Shown piece after piece: positions 1-6,300 of a stretch of 10,959 bases of DNA; positions within the stretch are counted from its first letter, which is position 1; each line of letters begins with the position of its first letter. A model generated the notes under the pieces. It was not told where the DNA came from and ran no database searches. It saw only the letters and a program-made list of their open reading frames with translations. The translations under genes were made by a program, and so were the position numbers. The DNA is from Candidatus Pacearchaeota archaeon (GTDB lineage: Archaea; Nanoarchaeota; Nanoarchaeia; Pacearchaeales; GW2011-AR1), in the NCBI GenBank assembly GCA_002690445.1, contig NZER01000231.1:1-10959 (forward strand). The letters run 5' to 3'.

Positions 1-1
1 A

Positions 2-115
2 GCGAGTGATTCTGCTGGAAACGGTGGTTTTACCGTTATAGCAGATGTAGAGAATAGTGCCTTTATTAATGCATATATTACAGGTGTAGCAATAACTATT
101 ATTGATGCATCATAA
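2..115 (+). CDS. C-terminal end of a phage structural protein (partial)
   Basis: An open frame enters the window in frame 2 and ends with tandem TAA TAA stops (113-118), leaving 37 residues. The visible peptide alternates small and hydrophobic residues (GGFTVIADVE, then AYITGVAITIIDAS), which suggests a beta-strand-rich C-terminus. An intrinsic terminator follows directly. By position, upstream of adaptor and nozzle genes, it would be the major capsid protein or a capsid decoration protein. The fragment is too short to recognise a family, so this role is positional inference only. The frame, the double stop and the missing 5' part are seen directly. Confidence 0.6.
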   Translation, partial: ASDSAGNGGFTVIADVENSAFINAYITGVAITIIDAS

Positions 116-141
116 TAACTAGTCCTTAAATGGAAAACAAT

Positions 142-169
142 AAGACCTCATTCAGTTGGGGTCTTTTTT
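142..169 (+). terminator. Intrinsic terminator after the upstream structural gene
   Basis: AAGACCTCA (142-150) pairs with TGGGGTCTT (157-165) in a nine-base-pair stem with one G-T wobble. The loop TTCAGT is six bases, and a run of six T (164-169) follows. It lies 27 bases after the stop of the preceding gene and 23 bases before the next start. If the upstream gene is the capsid gene, this corresponds to the T7 T-phi terminator after gene 10. Confidence 0.85.
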
Positions 170-192
170 AACTATTTATATTATATTATATC
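170..192 (+). promoter_or_regulatory. A/T-only leader with no Shine-Dalgarno site
   Basis: The 23 bases between the terminator T-run and the ATG at 193 are almost entirely A and T, including TATTATATTATAT, and contain no purine-rich Shine-Dalgarno core. The space is too small for a separate conventional promoter plus leader, so transcription of the next gene probably comes by read-through. An A/T-rich unstructured leader fits Shine-Dalgarno-independent initiation as in Bacteroidota. I see no TAnnTTTG Bacteroidota -7 element here. Confidence 0.3.
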
Positions 193-972
193 ATGGAAGA
201 AACAAAAGAAAAAGAACAAGAGACTACTACCGCTCCTAAGTGGGAGGTAAAAGATAGAACTTACTTTTTAGTAGGTAATAAAGAACCTATAACATTTAAA
301 ATCAGTTCTAGAAATACTACTAGACATCCACTAATGTGGTTTGATCAAGAGAAAGGTTACGAAAGGGAATTAAGATATGCAACTAATAAGCGAAGTCCAT
401 TTGTAGACGAACAAGAAGGACCAGTAACTTTAGCTCATATAATTTTTAAAGATGGTACTTTATTTGTACCAAAAGAAAAAATAGCTTTACAGAGATTATT
501 ATCTTTATATCATCCAGGAAAAGATAGGTTGTATAGAGAACATAATCCTAGAGCTATAGCTAAAGATGAATTAGAAGATTTAGAACTGGAAATAGATGCT
601 ATGAATGCAGCTTATGCTATTGATGTAGATCAAGCTGAGGCAATTCTTAGAGTTGAGCAAGGTTCTAGCGTATCTAATATGAGTTCTAAAGAGGTAAAAA
701 GGGATTTGATTTTATTTGCTAAGAAGAATCCTAAAACATTTATAGCATTAGCTAATGATGAGAATGTTGTACTTAGGAATTTTGCTATTAAAGCAACTGA
801 AGCTAACGTAATTAAACTAGCTGATGATCAAAGAACGTTTAAATGGGGTAGTAATGGTAGGAAACTAATGACCGTTCCATTTGATGAAAATCCATATTCA
901 GCTATGGCTGCATGGTTTAAAACAGATGAAGGTTTAGAAGTTTACAAGTCTATAGAGAAAAAGTTCTCATAA
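193..972 (+). CDS. Conserved phage protein of unknown function, head-to-tail region (259 aa)
   Basis: The protein is soluble, without signal peptide or membrane segment. After an acidic, low-complexity N-terminus (residues 1-15, Glu/Lys/Thr-rich) comes a beta-rich part (about 17-95) with WEVKDRTYFL, HPLMWFD, ELRYATN, FVDEQ and LAHIIFKDGTLFV. A helical part follows (about 97-220) with LQRLLSLYHPGKDRLY, an acidic helix KDELEDLELEIDAMNAAYAID and KRDLILFAKKNPKTFIALA. The C-terminal block (about 215-259) reads RTFKWGSNGRKLMTVPFDENPY and then an FKTDEG segment. I have the impression that this architecture recurs in other Bacteroidota and marine phages next to capsid genes, but I know no assigned function. 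It sits alone between two terminators, after the presumed capsid gene and before the adaptors. A minor head, head-completion or scaffold-like role is possible but is positional inference. The start is the first ATG after the terminator and the frame ends in TAA just before the second terminator. Confidence 0.85.
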   Translation: MEETKEKEQETTTAPKWEVKDRTYFLVGNKEPITFKISSRNTTRHPLMWFDQEKGYERELRYATNKRSPFVDEQEGPVTLAHIIFKDGTLFVPKEKIALQRLLSLYHPGKDRLYREHNPRAIAKDELEDLELEIDAMNAAYAIDVDQAEAILRVEQGSSVSNMSSKEVKRDLILFAKKNPKTFIALANDENVVLRNFAIKATEANVIKLADDQRTFKWGSNGRKLMTVPFDENPYSAMAAWFKTDEGLEVYKSIEKKFS

Positions 973-987
973 CATGTGATTATAACT

Positions 988-1012
988 AAGGCGGCTTCAT
1001 CGCCGCCTTTTT
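988..1012 (+). terminator. Strong GC-rich intrinsic terminator
   Basis: AAGGCGGC (988-995) and GCCGCCTT (1002-1009) form a perfect eight-base-pair stem around the six-base loop TTCATC, followed by TTTTT (1008-1012). It begins 16 bases after the stop at 972. Its GC-rich stem stands out against the AT-rich surroundings. It separates the 259-aa gene from the adaptor/tail module. Confidence 0.92.
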
Positions 1013-1033
1013 CATTATAATAAAAATATTAAG

Positions 1034-2107
1034 ATGGCAATAAACGTAGACACTGTTTATAAGACAGTTTTGTTGATATTAAACAAAGAACAAAGGGGTT
1101 ACTTAACACCCAATGAATTCAATAAGATAGCCACTCAGGTACAATTAGAGATATTTGAAAGATACTTCGAAGATCTTAACCAACAACTACGTATTCCAGG
1201 AAAAGACGCTAATGACTCTGAATATGCTAATAGAGTAAAAAGTGCAGATGAGAAACTAAGCGTATTTAAAAGAGTTAGTGGTGGATTAACTAAAACAGGT
1301 GATTATTTCGAATTACCATCAGGTGCTGCCACAACATACTTCCACAAATTAGGTACTGTTATATATAAAGATATAAAAGAAGCCCAGAAGATTCAAAGGA
1401 ATGAGTATCTACTCATAAATAAATCCCCTTTAACAAAACCCACAACAGAATATCCGGTGTATATGCTAGAAGAAGATAAGATATATGTATATCCTAGTAG
1501 TATAACAGCTCCGGATATAACAGTATCTTATATAAAGAAACCACATGATGTTGTTTGGGGTTATACATTAGGTAGTTTAGGTCAATATATACATGATGGT
1601 GGTGCATCTGAAACTTCAACTTTAGATCCTTTATACGATTTAACATTATCTATAACAACTCAACCAACTGCGGTTGGACTCTTCCCTACTCTTACTAATC
1701 CTGTAACATATACAGGAACAATAGGTACTACTCCTGGCTACACAACTAACGGAGATGGAACAGGTGCAACAATTAATATCATAATGGCTGGTGGCGTAGC
1801 TACTAGTGTGGTAGTCCATTACCTTAATGTGGGTAGTGGATTTAGAGCTGGTGATACAATAACAGTAAGTTCTCCTACATTAGGTATGAACGGTCTTGAC
1901 TTAGTGATAACTTTAACTTCCGCTGCTTTAGCACCAATATCAACGGGAATAACAAGTGGATCTTATAATTTTGATTTAGATCCTTCTGAACAAACTGAAG
2001 TTATTTTAAATATACTAATGTATGCAGGTGTAGTTATAAGGGACCCACAAGTGGTACAGGTTGCCGCAACAAAAGTTAAACAAGAGGAAGTAAACGAAAA
2101 AAGCTAA
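1034..2107 (+). CDS. Adaptor/connector-type structural protein with inserted beta module (357 aa)
   Basis: Probably a head-to-tail connector or ring protein. The N-terminal 130 or so residues are helical and begin INVDTVYKTVLLILNKEQRG, continuing LTPNEFNKIATQVQLEIFE. A beta region follows with FELPSGAATTYFHKLGTV and DKIYVYPSSI, then DITVSYIKKPHDVVWGY (ending at Tyr177). The C-terminus is again helical: FDLDPSEQTEVILNILMYAG from residue 316, then DPQVVQVAATKVKQEEVNEKS. As I recall the family in marine and Bacteroidota phages, the VVWGY and FDLDPSEQ blocks lie close together. Here they are separated by about 135 residues containing a GSGFRAGDTITV module (240-295). The next adaptor starts only six bases later, after tandem TAA TAA, so the two are almost certainly co-translated and work together. 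The general virion connector role is fairly likely from context. The exact ring or adaptor assignment is uncertain. Confidence 0.72.
   Translation: MAINVDTVYKTVLLILNKEQRGYLTPNEFNKIATQVQLEIFERYFEDLNQQLRIPGKDANDSEYANRVKSADEKLSVFKRVSGGLTKTGDYFELPSGAATTYFHKLGTVIYKDIKEAQKIQRNEYLLINKSPLTKPTTEYPVYMLEEDKIYVYPSSITAPDITVSYIKKPHDVVWGYTLGSLGQYIHDGGASETSTLDPLYDLTLSITTQPTAVGLFPTLTNPVTYTGTIGTTPGYTTNGDGTGATINIIMAGGVATSVVVHYLNVGSGFRAGDTITVSSPTLGMNGLDLVITLTSAALAPISTGITSGSYNFDLDPSEQTEVILNILMYAGVVIRDPQVVQVAATKVKQEEVNEKS
1751..1918 (+). other. Inserted GxGYxxGDTIT-type beta module in the first adaptor
   Basis: Residues 240-295 of the 357-aa protein read GDGTGATINI, a Val-rich strand, GSGFRAGDTITV (267-278), then GLDLVITLT. 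The pattern of a Gly-rich turn, hydrophobic strands, G-x-G-[YF]-x-x-GDTIT and a closing strand recurs in the nozzle protein at residues 688-722 (GLGYSNGDTITI). It interrupts what otherwise looks like a continuous connector fold, so it is best read as a domain insertion. A surface-exposed or assembly-stabilising role is inference. Confidence 0.6.
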
Positions 2108-2113
2108 TAAGAA

Positions 2114-3337
2114 ATGGGATTAACAACTGAAACTGACGCGCAATACTATGCAGTAACACAATCATTTTTATTTGCTGGAGGTAGCACTAATTATATATCT
2201 ACTTTAGGTGAAGAATTAAGTTTAGGTGGCAATGCTACTACATGGGCACCATCTTCCACTCCTAATCCTAACACAGACCCTGATTACAGTAGTGCTAACT
2301 TCTATTTGGAAACTAGTCCCGATGGAGCAGCGCCTTGGACATTATACGATGGAATTTCTTATACAAATCCCGCAAGTAATGGTTCTACTGGAGTAACAGG
2401 ATATGGTGATGGTTTTAGTATTATTAATAACGGAATAGTATTTTTTTGGCCTGATGATGCTATACTAGGTGGAACATTAGTGAATCCTACCTTTTCCTAT
2501 TATTTTAGGATAAGATTAAAAAGTCCTAACTATGGAAGTTATGCTTATATTACTATAAATGATATTATAAACAATTTTTTAGTTGCGTATGTTGGTACCG
2601 GAAAATTAATACCCAATGCCAAAAGAACTGATATAATGTTTCATGCTCAAAGAGGGGTACAAGAATTTAGTTATGATACACTTAAAAGTGTTAAGTCTCA
2701 AGAATTAGTTGTACCACCTAGTTTATCTATAGTGATACCAAAGGACTATGTAAATTACGTTAAGATATCTAGGATAGATGATTCTGGTGTTAAAAATATT
2801 ATATACCCAACTAGACTAACTATAAATCCAGGAGAAATACCAGTTCAAGATGATGACGGTATACCTACGCAAGATCAATATGGTAGTAATCGTGATAGCA
2901 CTTCTGTGACTGAAGAACGATGGGGAGCATTAGAAGGTAGTGATCCAAACTACGATTCTAGTAAAAACTTATTAGGTCAGAGATTTGGTATAGATCCAGA
3001 GACTGCACAAACAAACCATTGGTTTACAATAAATGAAAGAGAAGGTACTATAATGTTTAGTAGCGGTTTATCTGAAAAACTAATAGTATTAGAATATATC
3101 TCTGATGGCATAACATGTGATGGTAGTACTAGAATACCCAAACTAGCAGAAGAGGCTATGTATATGCATATAGCCCATAGTATTTTATCTGGACGTGCTA
3201 ATATTCCTGAGTATGTAGTACAAAGATTTAAAAAGGATCGTAGATCAGCACTTAGAAATGCCAAAATAAGGTTATCTAATATTAAGTTAGAGGAGATAAT
3301 GCAAGTTTTTAGAGGTAAAACCAAGCAAATTAAATAA
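2114..3337 (+). CDS. Tail adaptor protein (T7 gp11 / P22 gp4-like role) with extra N-terminal domain (407 aa)
   Basis: Likely the adaptor that joins portal to nozzle. The recognisable core runs from about residue 146 to 407. It has TINDIINNFLVAYVGTGKLI, then DIMFHAQRGVQEFSYDTLKS and KSQELVVPPSLSIVIPKDYV, then NYVKISRIDDSGVKNIIYPT. The distal part has FTINEREGTIMFSSGLSEKL and the helical C-terminus IPKLAEEAMYMHIAHSILSG, ending VFRGKTKQIK. I know these blocks from structural proteins of marine phages that lie next to the nozzle-type gene. T7 gp11 is only about 196 aa. The excess here is mainly residues 15-140, a Ser/Thr/Gly/Pro-rich domain between the usual start (GLTTETDAQYY) and the core. The ATG lies six bases after the previous stop, with no Shine-Dalgarno, and the next gene begins two bases after this stop. 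No signal peptide or membrane segment is visible. Confidence 0.75.
   Translation: MGLTTETDAQYYAVTQSFLFAGGSTNYISTLGEELSLGGNATTWAPSSTPNPNTDPDYSSANFYLETSPDGAAPWTLYDGISYTNPASNGSTGVTGYGDGFSIINNGIVFFWPDDAILGGTLVNPTFSYYFRIRLKSPNYGSYAYITINDIINNFLVAYVGTGKLIPNAKRTDIMFHAQRGVQEFSYDTLKSVKSQELVVPPSLSIVIPKDYVNYVKISRIDDSGVKNIIYPTRLTINPGEIPVQDDDGIPTQDQYGSNRDSTSVTEERWGALEGSDPNYDSSKNLLGQRFGIDPETAQTNHWFTINEREGTIMFSSGLSEKLIVLEYISDGITCDGSTRIPKLAEEAMYMHIAHSILSGRANIPEYVVQRFKKDRRSALRNAKIRLSNIKLEEIMQVFRGKTKQIK
2156..2533 (+). other. Extra N-terminal domain of the second adaptor
   Basis: This covers about residues 15-140 of the 407-aa protein. The segment is rich in Ser, Thr, Gly, Asn and Pro, with beta-type strands such as NFYLETSPDGAAPWTLYDG and YYFRIRLKSPN, plus GIVFFWPDD. 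The pattern suggests an Ig-like or jelly-roll-like virion decoration domain, but no family can be named. It is bounded by blocks that normally sit close together in this family as I remember it. Confidence 0.5.
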
Positions 3338-3339
3338 AT

Positions 3340-6300
3340 ATGGCTGAAGCTAAGAATACTTTTATCAAATCCAAAATGAATAAGGATTTAGACGACAGAC
3401 TAATTCCTAGTGGTGAATACAGAGATGGTCAAAATATAGCTGTAAGTAGATCAGAAGATTCTGATGTAGGTGCCGTAGAAAATATACTTGGTAACAAATC
3501 AATAACAGATTTCGGTTTAACTAGTAATATTGGCATAGAAGTAATAGGCCATTACATGGATGTTCCAAATGAAGTAATATACCTATTTCTAACTAATTAT
3601 GGTGATACATCTATAAGTAAATTAAGTAATGATGCTTCTATTAGTGGTGATGTTGAATGTCATATAGTACAATACAATATAAAGGCAAATAGTCATATAA
3701 CGTTAATTTCAGGTAGTTGGTTGAATTTTTCTAAGACACATCCCATAAGTGGTGTAAATCTGATAGAAGATCTACTATTTTGGACTGACAATAGAAATCA
3801 ACCTAGAAAAATAAACGTAGAAATAGCCGCTATTCCTGGTAATGATGCTAATAGTACAAATCCATACTATACAAATGAAGATCATATATCAGTTGCTAAG
3901 TATTACCCATTTAAGTGTATAGATTTATATAAGAAAGAAACGGATACTTCATCAGGTAATTTACATGAATATGTAAGTACAATGAGGGATGTTGTAAGTG
4001 AATATCTACCAATTCATACAGCTCAAGTAATCCAAGGTACAGTAACTAATCAAAATTATTTAGCTATAAAGGAGAATAATTACAATATAGCTGTAGGTAG
4101 TAAAGTCACAGGTGAAGATATTGTTGGAGATTGCGTTGTAACAGGTATAGCACCAAATATATTCAGTTCTGGAAATACAAGAGTATATTTTGAAGCTCCA
4201 CAAGCGGTTCAAACTACTACAATAGATAAAATAGTATATTTCCAAAGTCCTAATCCGGATTATAATCAACATTGGCCAGGAGATCCTAGGTTTTTAGAGG
4301 ACAAGTTTGTAAGGTTTAGTTATAGATTTAAGTTTGATGATGGTGAATACTCTCTTATGGCACCCTTCACTCAAATTGCTTTCGTGCCTAAGCAAGATGG
4401 ATATTTTATAAATACTGATCTAAAACACCAAGAAGATGATACTTATAGAAGTACTATTGTTAAGTTTATGGAGAATAAAATTAACGATATAACTTTAATA
4501 ATAAACGGGGCAGAGGATTCTGAAGGTACAATACTTTTTAGGGACTTGTTTAACAAACTAAAAGTTACGGAAATAGATATACTATATAAAGAATCAGATG
4601 GTGTTTCCGTAAAGGTGTTAGATACTATAAAAAAGGAGGAATTTGAGGTAGAATCAAGTGGGGCATTTGAATATAATTATCAATCAAGAAAACCTTGGAG
4701 AACATTACCAGAGAGAGAGATAGTAAGGGCATGGGATAAAGTACCTATTAGAGCGCTTTCTCAAGAAACTTCTGGTAATAGGGTTATATATGGTAATTAT
4801 ATTGACAGACATACATCTCCAGATAATTTAAATTACACAGTACAAATAGGTGACAAAGCAGATGAACCTGATGGTTATACTAGAAAAGAATATCAAAATC
4901 ACACACTAAAACAAGATAGAACATATCAAGTGGGTATAGTGTTATCAGATAGATATGGTAGACAATCAAATGTTATATTATCAAGCATAAAATCGAGTAC
5001 AAATCTTATAGAAAAAGGTTCAACCATTTTTCACCCTTATAAACCAGAGGGTTATTTACCTGGACTTATATCTGGTGGTGATGTTCCTGGAGGTGATAAT
5101 GATACTTGGCCAGGAGATATGTTGAGTATTTGGTTTTATGATACTATTCCAAGTGAATTATTACCATCAGAAGAAGGTTACCCAGGTTTATATAGTACTA
5201 CTAATGGCGAAGTGATTGGATTAACTAAAATATCTGGAGGTACTGGTTATTCAGCTACAACTTTATCTGTAGGAGGTATATCTACTTTACCAATTCAAAA
5301 TACTACCACAACAACCGTGTCACCTATAGGAGGTGGGCCAGTTCAAATAATACCTGGTGATACTTTAACAGTAAATATAGATTCTGTTGATACTGATGGT
5401 GCAATTGAGGGTATAAGTATTGTTAACCCTGGTCTTGGATACAGTAATGGTGATACTATAACTATAAATGCAGGTGGTAAAAACGCTACATATTTAGTTA
5501 CTGTAGCAGATCCAAATCCATTAGGTTGGTATAGTTATAAGATTGTTATTAAGCAAACAGAACAGGAGTATTATAACGTATACTTACCCGGAATGCTTAA
5601 TGCTTACCCAAGTATAAAAATGGACGGAACATCTGCACGTTGGATTAGCACAACAGATTCGGTACCACCAGAGTTTACAACTGAGGGAGATCAAACAGCA
5701 CATGTCGTACTGTTAAACGATAATATAAACAAAATACCAAGGGATTTAAAAGAAGTTGGACCGGATGAAAGAATTTACAGGAGTAGTGTCCGGTTAATGG
5801 GTAGAGTAACAAATTTTGAATTATTGCAAGGAGAGACACATGATCCTATGTCCAATCGCCAATACTACCCTGATAATACTAGCGATATAGTATCTACTAT
5901 AGGCAAGATGACTGAGTTAAGTTTAGGTGGTACAGTCTCATTTGATCCACAATTACCTAAAGAATTTTACAAAGGAGTGGTTGATCCTTTAGTAGCCCAA
6001 ATATCAACTGATAATGCAATAGGTCTTACTTCAGATGTAATGGCATGTCCATATCTTTCTGTTTATGAAACGGAACCAGTTGAGTCTAAAATGGAATTGT
6101 TTTGGGAGACTTCAACATCTGGTTTAATATCTGAACTAAATTATAATATAGAAAATACTGATTCTGGGTTACCAACCGGTATAGTTGATCCTGAAATATC
6201 TCACCACCTAATAGAGGGTAGTGCCCCGGGAACTTACTGTAGTGGTATTTTTTATGCGACGAATGCGGCTGGGGCAAGTTTAAGTGGTACTACTACTATA

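Noticed and set aside
1016..1021. TATAAT sequence just upstream of the first adaptor gene
   Set aside because: It lies 13 bases from the ATG, its -35 position would fall inside the terminator stem, and such hexamers are expected by chance in AT-rich DNA. No Bacteroidota TAnnTTTG motif accompanies it.
2977..3324. Open frame on the minus strand opposite the adaptor's C-terminus
   Set aside because: It is entirely antisense to a well-supported gene, has no recognisable motif, and all other genes run on the + strand.
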